Shown: piece after piece, positions 14,902 through 22,657 of the stretch
Numbering within the stretch: position 1 is the first letter of the stretch
How the letters are laid out: each line of letters begins with the position of its first letter
Assembly (NCBI RefSeq): GCF_004364555.1
Contig: NZ_SOAM01000004.1
Location: forward strand, 62,001-126,000
From: Amnibacterium kyonggiense
Lineage (GTDB): Bacteria > Actinomycetota > Actinomycetes > Actinomycetales > Microbacteriaceae
Reading direction: 5' to 3'
Length of the DNA: 64,000 bases
The notes under the pieces: generated by a model
Seen by the model: the letters and a program-made list of their open reading frames with translations, nothing else
What the model was told of the DNA's origin: nothing
Database searches by the model: none
Made by a program: the position numbers and the translations under genes

Positions 14902-16878
14902 TCACCTGCTGAGGATCCACGCCGCCGCGTAGGCCTTCGAGTTCGCCGAGTCGATCTGCGCCGCCGGGAGAGCGGCGAGCCGGCGGAGCGCCGCCGACTT
15001 CGACCCGCCCGCGAGGACCTCGTCCATCAGGAGGTAGTCGGCGAACAGGCCGGTGCGGGCGGATCGCGCCTCGGCGAGATCGGCACGCATCGCCGACGGC
15101 GAGGTGCGGAGGTACCCCGCGACCGGACTCATCGGGATCAGCTGGATGCCGAGCTTCGCGGCGGGATCCGCGCTGAACCACGTCGCGCTGTCCCGCTTCC
15201 CGCCCCAGACCAGCGAGACGAAGGAGTGGCGGAACGCCGGGAACGCGCTGAGGTCCGGGTCGAGCCAGAACGCCTTCGCCGCGGCCGCCTCGTTCGCCAG
15301 CAGCCACGTCGCGGTCGACCGGAGGTCGGACCGGCCCCGCACCCCGGCCCAGAGCGCGAGCCCGTTCCACGCGTTGACCGCTTCGGACGTGGACTCCTGG
15401 TTGTTGCCGTCCGCGAACGGCGCGTAGCCGCTCGCCCAGGAGTGGCCGGCCCACGGGTCGTACATCCGCAGGGCGGGGATGCCCGCGGCGGAGGTCGGCG
15501 ACGCGACGTCGGCGGCGAGGAGGTCGATGACCGGACCGATCCGCTTCGCGAGCGCGGGCCGATCGGCCACGGCGACCGCCGCGGCGTAGAGGAAGTACCC
15601 GTAGTGGAAGTCGTGGTCGTTGAACTCGTCGCTGCCGTAGGAGGCCTGCAGGCCCACGACGCCGCCGATGCGGGCGTCGTGGACGAAGCAGTGGGTGGTC
15701 CTCGTCCGGCAGCCGCCGGGCTCCGTCCACTCGACCAGCGCGGCGTCGAGGCGCTTCCGCGCGTCCGCCGCGGCCGCGGTCGCACCGGCGGCCTTCGCGA
15801 CCGTCACAAGGTTCGCGAGGCGGTAGAGCCATTTGCCGCCGCCGTAGGTGTCGGCGGGCTCCGCCGGCGTCGCGCGGAGGTCCCGGGTCAGCTGGGCCCG
15901 GATCGCCGCGAGCCGGGCGTCCGAGACGCCCTGCAGGCTGATCGACGCGGTCGGGCGAACGACTGCGACCCGCGAGGTGAGCGCGCGCCCGGTGCAGAGC
16001 GACAGCGTCCCGAGCGAGGAGAGCACCGAGCCGGCACGGCAGCCGGCGCCGCCGGCCTGCTGCACGGCGTTCGCGGCGAGGACGGTCGACCGGTTCCCCG
16101 CCGTGCGGTACTGCAGGCGGGTCGTCGCCCAGTTCCCGGACACGCCGTGCGTGACCGCGGACCCGGTGACGACGCCGTCCGCGCCGGTCGCGAGCGTGCT
16201 CGCGGGGACCCCGTCGGGGACCGCCCAGAGCACGGCCCGCTGCCCGGCGGCGAGGCGCAGGGTCGTGCCGGACACCGCACCGTCCGGCGCCTTCACCGCG
16301 TAGACGGTGCCGCCGACCTCCGCCCGCAGCGTGCCGTCCGAGCCGGCCCGCACCGGGGCGGTGAAGGAGGCGGTCAGCGCCCGCCGAGCCGTCACGGCGA
16401 CGTAGGGCCACCCCTCGGCGGAGAGCACGTCCGCGTCGCCGAAGCGGCTCGTGACGGTCAGCGCGTCGTACCGCACGACCCGCATCGGCGCGCCGCCGAA
16501 CCGCAGCCCGAGGCCGGCGACCGCGGAACCGAAGATCGTGTCCGCGGTCGCGACCGGCTTCGGGAGCCCGATCGAGAAGCCGTGCGCCGCGGCGCTCAGC
16601 GAGAGCGGCATGGGGAAGACGGGCTGCGGGGCCGCGCCGAACACGAGCCCCGAGAACCAGCGATTGGTCGGCACCGGGAGGCCGGCGGTCAGCCGGGCCG
16701 GCCGCCGCTGCGCGCTGCGGTCCGGCAGCGAGTCGAGCGCGCCGGTGAGCGCGGCCGCCGGCGCGGCGGTCGCCGCAGCGGTCGGCGCCGCGTGGTGGAC
16801 CTCCGTGGTGCAGCCCGCGAGCAGGGAGCCCACGACGACGAGCGCCGCAGCGGCCGCCCACCGGCGGCCGGACCTCAC
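14902..16878 (-). CDS. GH81 endo-beta-1,3-glucanase lipoprotein
   Basis: A 658-residue secreted enzyme. A lipoprotein signal ends in the lipobox LLAGC, then an Ala/Thr-rich linker. The N-terminal beta-domain contains VPTNRWFSGL and FPMPLSLSA, and the (alpha/alpha)6 part contains DEFNDHDFHYGYFLYAAA and FADGNNQESTSEAVNAW, the two catalytic signatures of glycoside hydrolase family 81. It cleaves internal beta-1,3-glucan linkages. The GTG at 16878 overlaps the upstream stop by four bases, coupling it to the HlyD-like and synthase genes. In this context it may trim the product of that synthase rather than act as a digestive enzyme. Confidence 0.88.
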   Translation of the reverse strand: MRSGRRWAAAAALVVVGSLLAGCTTEVHHAAPTAAATAAPAAALTGALDSLPDRSAQRRPARLTAGLPVPTNRWFSGLVFGAAPQPVFPMPLSLSAAAHGFSIGLPKPVATADTIFGSAVAGLGLRFGGAPMRVVRYDALTVTSRFGDADVLSAEGWPYVAVTARRALTASFTAPVRAGSDGTLRAEVGGTVYAVKAPDGAVSGTTLRLAAGQRAVLWAVPDGVPASTLATGADGVVTGSAVTHGVSGNWATTRLQYRTAGNRSTVLAANAVQQAGGAGCRAGSVLSSLGTLSLCTGRALTSRVAVVRPTASISLQGVSDARLAAIRAQLTRDLRATPAEPADTYGGGKWLYRLANLVTVAKAAGATAAAADARKRLDAALVEWTEPGGCRTRTTHCFVHDARIGGVVGLQASYGSDEFNDHDFHYGYFLYAAAVAVADRPALAKRIGPVIDLLAADVASPTSAAGIPALRMYDPWAGHSWASGYAPFADGNNQESTSEAVNAWNGLALWAGVRGRSDLRSTATWLLANEAAAAKAFWLDPDLSAFPAFRHSFVSLVWGGKRDSATWFSADPAAKLGIQLIPMSPVAGYLRTSPSAMRADLAEARSARTGLFADYLLMDEVLAGGSKSAALRRLAALPAAQIDSANSKAYAAAWILSR

Positions 16879-17606
16879 AGCCCGACCTTGCGCAGCAGGG
16901 CGGTGCCCGCGTCGACGACCCCGGCGAGCGGGCCGTCGTCCCGCAGGTGCACGATCGCCGTGACCGGGGTACCCGCCTGGATGAGCCCGCCGTCGGCGTC
17001 GTCCCGCAGCCGGAAGCTGACGACGTCGATCTGGGCGACCGCCCGGCTGTTCGCGGTGGAGACCGAGACCTCGTCCACCCGCCCCGGGATCGTGGTCTGA
17101 TCCGGGAGGACGAGGTCGACGCTCGCCCCCTTCGCCAGACGCCCGTAGTCCGTCGGGGTGAGGGAGAGCCGCGCCGAGACCGAGAGCGATCCCGTCTTCG
17201 CCACGGTCAGGAGCGTGCTGCCGGCCGGCACGAACATGCCGGTCTGGACGTCCAGCCCGTGCACGGTGCCGTCCACGGCGGACTCGAACCGGATGATCCC
17301 CGTCGACGACACGCTGTACCCGACCGACTGCGCGGTGACGACGCCCTGCCGGAGGTCGTGGAGGAGGCTCGCGCTGCGGACCGAGATGAGCGGATCGCCC
17401 TTCCGGACCTGCTCCCCCTCGGTGACGAGGACGTCCGTGACCGTGCCGGAGTAGGTCGACCCGACGGGGTAGTCCACCGCGGTGATGGTCGCCGTCTCGC
17501 TCGTCGCGCTGTGCTGGCGCTGGTTGAAGACGATCGTGAGCGCCGCGACGAGCACCAGGACGCCGATCGAGCCGAAGAACAGGCGCGCGCGGTTGCCCCA
17601 GGTCAT
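16875..17606 (-). CDS. HlyD-like membrane-fusion adaptor protein
   Basis: A 243-residue protein with one N-terminal helix (LFFGSIGVLVLVAALTIVF). A barrel-sandwich (biotinyl-lipoyl-like) domain follows, with GTVTDVLVTEGEQVRKGDPLISV and, after the hairpin, GTVHGLDVQTGMFVPAGSTLLTV. A beta-barrel region completes it. Such adaptors link inner-membrane pumps or polysaccharide synthases to an extracytoplasmic path (compare Alg44). Four-base overlaps on both sides (ATGA with the synthase, GTGA with the glucanase) show a single unit. In a monoderm it would act at the outer face of the membrane. Confidence 0.8.
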   Translation of the reverse strand: MTWGNRARLFFGSIGVLVLVAALTIVFNQRQHSATSETATITAVDYPVGSTYSGTVTDVLVTEGEQVRKGDPLISVRSASLLHDLRQGVVTAQSVGYSVSSTGIIRFESAVDGTVHGLDVQTGMFVPAGSTLLTVAKTGSLSVSARLSLTPTDYGRLAKGASVDLVLPDQTTIPGRVDEVSVSTANSRAVAQIDVVSFRLRDDADGGLIQAGTPVTAIVHLRDDGPLAGVVDAGTALLRKVGL

Positions 17607-19315
17607 GCGACACCCGCCATCCGGTCGTCCTGCTGCAGGGCGAGCGCCGGGACCGGCGACACGTGGTCGACCGGCGCGGTCGGCACGCGGGTGAGGCGCC
17701 GGGCGACCCGCGCCTCCCGCTTCATCTGCGCGTGCTCACGCGCCGCGAAACCGATGAAGAGCGCGATGATCAGCGAGTTCGTGATGTTCCACGCCGACGC
17801 CAGCGTGAAGACCCCGTTGTCCATGTCCCGCCAGACGCCGACGACGCTCGTGAGCGCGAGGAACAGGAACGTGAGCATCTGGGGAACGATGTAGTTGAAC
17901 GGCGACGAGGACTTCCCCTTCGCCCCGGTGACGCTCCACGTGGTCTTCCGGCCCGTGATGACGTTCGAGATCGCCTTGAGGTAGATCGGGAACGAGCAGG
18001 CGGAGAGCAGCAGCGTCTCGATGCGGAACGAGCCGACCGCGTAGAACGCGAGCCCGATCTGCAAGCCGTAGAACCCCGCGTAGTAGAGCGCCCAGGTCAG
18101 CGGCGTGATGCCGAGGGTCATCGGCCGCAGGTCGAGGAAGATCTCGAGCGGCGGCACGAGCAGCAGGAGCGCCGTGGCGATCCCGGTCAGGTAGTGCGTC
18201 GCCGTCGCGAAGTACTGGAGCCGCTGGTCGAGCGTGAGGCGCCGGCGGAAGCCGAAGGGGTTGTGCGTCAGCAGGATCTCGAACCCGCCGGTCGCCCAGC
18301 GCAGCTGCTGCTTCGCGTACGCCGCGATCGTCTCCGGCGCGTCGCCGATCGCGAGGATCTCCGGCAGGAACACGCTCCGCCAGCCGCGCTCATGCAGCTC
18401 CAGCGAGGTCCACACGTCCTCCGACGCGGACTTCGTGTACATGCCGCCGATGTCCTCGATCGCCGATCGACGGAACATCACGTTCGTCCCCACGCAGAAC
18501 GCCGCGTTGAAGCGGTTCCGGCCGGGCTGGATCAGCTTGTAGAACACCGTCTGCATGTAGGCGGCTCCACGGCTGATGAAGTTCGTGAGGTTGCCGTACG
18601 CCTGCGGGGTCTGCACGAAGGCGACGGTCCGGCGCGAGAAGAAGGGCAGGGTCTCGACCAGGAACCGCTCCGAGGCGACGAAGTCCGCGTCGAGGATCAC
18701 GAAGAACTGGCCGGTCGTCCTCGCGAGTGCGGCGTTCACGTTGCCCGCCTTCGCGTGATCGCGCGAGGGTCGGCGGAAGTAGTGCGCGCCGCTCGCGCGC
18801 GCGATGCGCCGCACGTCGTCGGACAGACCGTCGTCGAGCACGTAGGTGCGGTGCCTGCCGTGCATCCCGACCGCGGCCTGGACGGTGCGGCGGATGACGG
18901 CGAGGTCCTCGCCGTAGGTGGTGATGAAGACGTCGACGTCGACCGGCTCCCCCGCGACGCGCAGCGGCCAGCGGGTCGGGTCCTGCTCGAGGGCGGCCTG
19001 CCGGATGAAGCGGCCGTCGAAGAGCAGCTCCTTGGCGCGGTGGTACGCGTAGTCCCGCGGGTCCTGGGCCCCGGCGAGGATCGTCCACATCGAGAGGAGG
19101 GCGGTCAGGACCAGCACCGACTCGGCGCCGATCACGAGCAGCCACGGCAGCAGGTCGCCGCGGTTCGCCGGGTTCAGCAGGAACGATCCGTACGCGACGA
19201 TCCCGAGGACGCCGAGCAGGACGAACAGCACCATCGTCGGCGACTGCGCCGTGGCCGACTCGTTGGTGCGGCCGAGCACTCCGGCCGCATGTCGGTTGCT
19301 GGCGCGTCTGGCCAT
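17603..19315 (-). CDS. Processive GT2 polysaccharide synthase (BcsA/curdlan-like)
   Basis: A 570-residue membrane synthase. Two helices (about 27-46 and 55-80) precede the GT domain with TTYGED, VLDDG (D161-D162), LDADF (209-211), VQTPQ, KSASEDVW and the processive QQLRW motif (336-340). Several further helices follow. This arrangement is that of cellulose, curdlan and related beta-glucan synthases. No PilZ domain for cyclic-di-GMP is seen. The downstream adaptor and GH81 glucanase suggest a beta-1,3-containing glucan, but cellulose or another polymer cannot be excluded. The start at 19315 follows an agggag site. Confidence 0.85.
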   Translation of the reverse strand: MARRASNRHAAGVLGRTNESATAQSPTMVLFVLLGVLGIVAYGSFLLNPANRGDLLPWLLVIGAESVLVLTALLSMWTILAGAQDPRDYAYHRAKELLFDGRFIRQAALEQDPTRWPLRVAGEPVDVDVFITTYGEDLAVIRRTVQAAVGMHGRHRTYVLDDGLSDDVRRIARASGAHYFRRPSRDHAKAGNVNAALARTTGQFFVILDADFVASERFLVETLPFFSRRTVAFVQTPQAYGNLTNFISRGAAYMQTVFYKLIQPGRNRFNAAFCVGTNVMFRRSAIEDIGGMYTKSASEDVWTSLELHERGWRSVFLPEILAIGDAPETIAAYAKQQLRWATGGFEILLTHNPFGFRRRLTLDQRLQYFATATHYLTGIATALLLLVPPLEIFLDLRPMTLGITPLTWALYYAGFYGLQIGLAFYAVGSFRIETLLLSACSFPIYLKAISNVITGRKTTWSVTGAKGKSSSPFNYIVPQMLTFLFLALTSVVGVWRDMDNGVFTLASAWNITNSLIIALFIGFAAREHAQMKREARVARRLTRVPTAPVDHVSPVPALALQQDDRMAGVA

Positions 19316-19726
19316 GTCGCGTCGTCTCCCTGGTGCATGGCGGAGGCGCACGACGAAAGCCGGTCCCCGCCGGCTCTGGCGATGCTCGCCCACCCCGAGG
19401 TGGACGCCCCCAGTGTGGGGGACAGCACGCGATTCACCACTGCGACACACGGATCGACGGCGTGTCGTTACCGCCGATCAGACCCGAGTCATGCGAGCAG
19501 GTTCCTGCCAGGTTCGTCGTGTAAGCCCGCCTGCACCTCCGCGGATCGCCGCAAGACGTGACCGGAGGGCGACTCGTGTCGCGCGTCCGATGTCGACCCG
19601 CGTGAGCACGAGCAGTCGGCGTCCGAGCCGCTGACCGCACGGCAGCGGACCAACTGCCTGTTCCCTTCGGACCGCGGACGAGCCACGATCGTCGCCAGGT
19701 GGCCTGTCGAGGACGACGGAGGCGCG
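19316..19726. other. Divergent intergenic region without gene
   Basis: This is 411 bases between the synthase operon and the gene at 19727, with no convincing reading frame on either strand. It holds a C-run/G-run palindrome CCCCCAGTGTGGGGG at 19407-19421, about 92 bases before the synthase start, followed by AT-richer sequence (gattcaccactgcgacacac). Both operons probably start here. No riboswitch or RNA was recognised. Confidence 0.5.
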
Positions 19727-20176
19727 ATGTTCCGGTCAGCACTGCTCGCGGCCTCCGACGCGGCCCGAACCTGGAGTCCGGAGTGCGCCGCCTCCTGCGC
19801 CCCGGCGCGATGCTGCCGGCTCTGCCACGTGCAGTACCGAGCTCTGGTGCTCGACGGGCCGCTCCGCGACCTGCCGCACGTCGTCGCTCACGCCGCGGTC
19901 GTCGTCATCGACGCCACGATCGGCGCAAGGGTCGCCGCCGTCGAGGAGCAGTTCGATCGCGATCCTTGGAACGACCTGCTCGACGAGGCCGATCGGACGG
20001 AGGCCCTCGCGCGGCGTCGCCTCTCCGCCCGCGGCGGCCTCCTCCTCGCGGCTCTGGACGAGCTCGCCGAAGCGCATGAGGAGCTGTCGGAGCTCCGCCG
20101 CCGCTACACGGAGCCGGCACTGGTCGACTTCCTGGCCGGCGCCCGCCTCGACGGCGTCCCGGAGTCGTGGGGCTGA
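19727..20176 (+). CDS. Hypothetical Cys-cluster helical protein
   Basis: A 149-residue protein with a good ribosome site (acggaggcgcg) before the ATG. The N-terminal part has five cysteines in a short span (ECAASCAPARCCRLCH, spacing C-x3-C-x4-CC-x2-CH) that could bind a metal. The remainder is mainly acidic and amphipathic helices (ALARRRLSARGGLLLAAL, ELAEAHEELSELRRRY). No family recognised. It is followed by repeat B copy 2, suggesting its own short transcript. The divergent position beside the synthase operon is the only functional hint. Confidence 0.6.
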   Translation: MFRSALLAASDAARTWSPECAASCAPARCCRLCHVQYRALVLDGPLRDLPHVVAHAAVVVIDATIGARVAAVEEQFDRDPWNDLLDEADRTEALARRRLSARGGLLLAALDELAEAHEELSELRRRYTEPALVDFLAGARLDGVPESWG

Positions 20177-20194
20177 CGCGCCAGTCCCTTCCGG

Positions 20195-20233
20195 GTGGTT
20201 TCGGCACGGGCGCAGAGCGCCCGGCTCAACCAC
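20195..20233. repeat. Dispersed inverted repeat B, copy 2
   Basis: This 39-nt element differs at two positions from that at 6720-6758, and it keeps the inner CGGGCGC/GCGCCCG stem and outer GTGGTT/AACCAC arms. It lies 18 bases after the stop at 20176, again directly after a gene, as expected of a REP or terminator-like element. Confidence 0.75.
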
Positions 20234-20334
20234 CGTCGGTCCCCCGCCCCACCACCGATCGGAGGATTCTTCTCGCGCCACGCCGTGTCGTTCCGCGAGT
20301 GATACCACCTTCACCCTCATCCTGAGACATAAGA

Positions 20335-20349
20335 CCCCTCGTTCGGGGG
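20335..20349. promoter_or_regulatory. C-run/G-run palindrome before phosphatase-like gene
   Basis: CCCCTCGTTCGGGGG lies 23 bases before the ATG at 20373, sharing the CGTTCGGGG half with the element at 1530-1543. The preceding sequence (cctcatcctgagacataagac) is AT-richer and could carry a promoter. Operator role is inference. Confidence 0.35.
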
Positions 20350-20372
20350 CCGGGCACCAACCGGGAGTGAAC

Positions 20373-21062
20373 ATGGGCACTGTGCTGATCGTCGATGGCA
20401 GCGATGTCTGCCGAGCCCCGATCATCGAGTTCGCGATCCAGAAGCAGTTCGCGGGCGAGGGCCCGCTCGCTGCGGAGACGGTGATCAGCCGCGGACTCGA
20501 CACCCCGGGCCAGAACCTCATCTGCGACCTCGCGGCCGGTCGCCTCGGCGCTTCGATGCGCGCCGCGACGTTCTCGGTCAGCCACCGCAGCCGCGCCCTC
20601 ACCGTCGAGGACACCGAGCAGGCCGACATCATCCTGACCGCGGACCGGCACCACCGCAGCGCCGTCGTGAACACGTCCGCGATCGCCCGCTCCCGCACCT
20701 TCACGCTGAAGGAGGCGCTCGTGCTGGTCTCCGTCCTGACGGACGAGGTGCGCACGGGCCGCTCCCCCAGGCCGACGACGATGCCGGAGACGGTCGCGCT
20801 GCTGGACGAGGTCCGCGGCTCCATCCCGCTGATCGAGCCGCCGATGCACACGAGCGTCTTCCACCGCGACCGCGCGCTCCCGTCCGCCGACCCGCTGGCG
20901 CTGGTCGACGGCCACGAGGACGCCGCGATCCACCGGCACGCGACGGACGAGGCGTACCAGGTCGCGCTCACGCTCGGCTCGCGCCTGGTGGACCTCACGG
21001 AGGACCGCATGGCGCGCATCGGCTCGTCCGCGAGCGACTGGTGGTGGCGCCAGCACGCCTGA
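20373..21062 (+). CDS. Low-MW protein phosphatase homologue lacking catalytic Cys
   Basis: A 229-residue protein with the low-molecular-weight tyrosine phosphatase fold pattern. The P-loop should read C-x5-R, but here it is D8-G-S-D-V-C13-R14 (VLIVDGSDVCRAPIIE), so the nucleophilic cysteine is aspartate while the arginine remains. SADPLALVDG near the C-terminus may be the DP general-acid loop. It is longer than typical (about 150-200). Normal family members dephosphorylate BY-kinases of polysaccharide export; without the cysteine this one is probably a binding or regulatory protein. GGGAG precedes the ATG at 20373. Confidence 0.72.
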   Translation: MGTVLIVDGSDVCRAPIIEFAIQKQFAGEGPLAAETVISRGLDTPGQNLICDLAAGRLGASMRAATFSVSHRSRALTVEDTEQADIILTADRHHRSAVVNTSAIARSRTFTLKEALVLVSVLTDEVRTGRSPRPTTMPETVALLDEVRGSIPLIEPPMHTSVFHRDRALPSADPLALVDGHEDAAIHRHATDEAYQVALTLGSRLVDLTEDRMARIGSSASDWWWRQHA

Positions 21063-21231
21063 TCGGCGTCGCGCAGGAGGACGAGGCACGTGCCGTGCGC
21101 ATCGACGTCGCGGTGGATCGTGACATCGACGTGATCTCGGCGGTCCATGCTGAGCGTCGCCGCGCTCGTGGGGCCGCAACGGCGCGGCTTCACGGCGCCG
21201 GTCCGAGTCCGCCCTGACGGACCGGCGGTCC

Positions 21232-22272
21232 TCAGGCCGTGCGGCGCTCCATCTCCGCGCGGAACGCCGCCGGGAAGGCGCCGACGTCGAACAGGCCGGT
21301 GTCATCCCACAGCGACACGGTCAATGCATCGCGGACCTGCGCGACGAAGACGAAGGTCCCGGCCGCTCCGCCGACCGTCGCGCAGGCGAGCACCGGTGCG
21401 TGCTCGACGCTGAGGCCGGTGAGCTCGATCGTGCCCATCAATGACACCGAGATCGTCGGGTGCCCGGTTCCTCCGTCGCGCGCAGGACGGAGGACGCGCC
21501 GCGCGATGGCCGCAGCAAGGGCGACAGCCCCGGTCGCACGCCTGGCGGCCAGCATGCGATTGATGCCGGCCGGCGACCAGTCCGTGCCTCGGAGGGTTCC
21601 GTACGCCTCCGCGGACACGAAGTTGCCGGCGACCCGGTGGCCGCCGACGAGCGCACGCAGGTCGGACGGCAGCACGACCCTCGCGTCCGTCGACTCCGCC
21701 GTGACGGCCCCGAGCGCGGCGAGGGCCACGCTCGCCGCGCGGGACATCACCGTCGCCCTGCCACCGGAGGACCTCGCGCGCCGCAGCTGGGCGACACCGA
21801 GCGCGTCCAGGGTGACGCGGTCGAACGCGCCCTCGGTCCGCGCGACCGGAGCACCGGGATCGGGCAGCGCGCGACGTTCCGCGCGCCCGAGCAGGTAGGA
21901 CCGCAGCGCCGGCCGTCCGCCGGCCCGAAGAGCGCGCACGAGTGGCATCCGGAGCCCGGGCTCCGGCACACTGGGCGGCTCCCCTGCTGCGCCGCTGAGG
22001 AGCGCGGCGACGAGTCGTGTGCCCTCGACCCCGTCGGCGAGCTCGTGGGGCAGGTGCACGGCGATCCGGTCACCGGAAACGGCGATCCGGAGCGGCGCTC
22101 GCCCCGCACGTGCGGTCTCGATGAGCTCGACGTCGGGAGCACCCGTCGGCAGGGCGACGAGCGACTTCGCGCCCGTCCTGCGGAGAGTGATCCGCTCGCG
22201 ACGCGCGATCTCCGCCACGACGCCGCCGAGGCGCTCGACGACACCCGGCGGCACTGATTGCACGAGATACAC
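21232..22272 (-). CDS. Condensation-domain-like acyltransferase
   Basis: A 346-residue protein, read from the GTG at 22272 preceded by gagga at good spacing; a GTG at 22308 is also possible. It carries HLPHELADGVEG (H76-x3-D80-G81), the HHxxxDG pattern of condensation, PapA and wax-ester-synthase type acyltransferases, with GTRLVAALL after it. NFVSAEAYG and ISVSLMGTIELTG fit the second half of the fold. It would transfer an acyl group from a carrier protein to an acceptor hydroxyl or amine. It is divergent from the ACP gene 163 bases away, the obvious partner. The first histidine of the motif pair is replaced by proline. Confidence 0.6.
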   Translation of the reverse strand: MYLVQSVPPGVVERLGGVVAEIARRERITLRRTGAKSLVALPTGAPDVELIETARAGRAPLRIAVSGDRIAVHLPHELADGVEGTRLVAALLSGAAGEPPSVPEPGLRMPLVRALRAGGRPALRSYLLGRAERRALPDPGAPVARTEGAFDRVTLDALGVAQLRRARSSGGRATVMSRAASVALAALGAVTAESTDARVVLPSDLRALVGGHRVAGNFVSAEAYGTLRGTDWSPAGINRMLAARRATGAVALAAAIARRVLRPARDGGTGHPTISVSLMGTIELTGLSVEHAPVLACATVGGAAGTFVFVAQVRDALTVSLWDDTGLFDVGAFPAAFRAEMERRTA

Positions 22273-22354
22273 CGTGTCAAATCCTCGGAATCCGAGATCA
22301 CGCCACACGGCGCCCCCAGATCGCGTCTGCAGGGGCCCTGAACACCACGTAATC

Positions 22355-22382
22355 GTTCCATTGCCGGGCCCCGGAATGGAAC
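22355..22382. promoter_or_regulatory. Long palindrome in divergent promoter region
   Basis: Arms GTTCCATT (22355-22362) and AATGGAAC (22375-22382) match perfectly. They enclose a second perfect pair, CCGGG (22364-22368) and CCCGG (22370-22374), giving 13 paired positions with a single extra G. It lies between the divergent acyltransferase and ACP genes, so a shared operator for both is likely. No U-tract follows, which argues against a terminator. Confidence 0.6.
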
Positions 22383-22434
22383 AATCGGCCAACGGCGGGT
22401 GACCCGATCCGCCGCATCGATTCCGGAGGCGGAC

Positions 22435-22656
22435 ATGGCTGTCGACGTGCGCGAACTGGTCGCGGAAATCCTCGAGGAGGAGGTCGGCTCGGTCGACCTG
22501 GACTCGGACCTGGAGGTCCTCGGATGGGACTCGCTGTCCGATCTGACCCTCATCTCGATCGCAGACGAGCGCTTCGGCGTGACCATCGACCCGAAGGCGC
22601 TCGCCGACGCCGAGACACCGGCGGACATCGCGGCGCTGCTCGCGCCCGCAGCCTGA
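22435..22656 (+). CDS. Acyl carrier protein
   Basis: A 73-residue acidic four-helix carrier protein. The phosphopantetheine attachment serine is S33 in GWDSLSDLTL, followed by ADERFGVTIDPKAL and the final helix (ADIAALLAPA). Length and pattern are those of free-standing ACPs. A clear ribosome site (ccggaggcg) precedes the ATG at 22435. The next gene starts one base after its stop, so the two are coupled. It carries acyl chains for the KAS III and condensation-like enzymes around it, distinct from the housekeeping fatty acid ACP. Confidence 0.93.
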   Translation: MAVDVRELVAEILEEEVGSVDLDSDLEVLGWDSLSDLTLISIADERFGVTIDPKALADAETPADIAALLAPAA

Positions 22657-22657
22657 C

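Noticed and set aside
17603-19315. The synthase as a true cellulose synthase BcsA
   Set aside because: No PilZ domain, no BcsB-like neighbour, and the coupled hydrolase is GH81 rather than GH8, so I kept a wider call.
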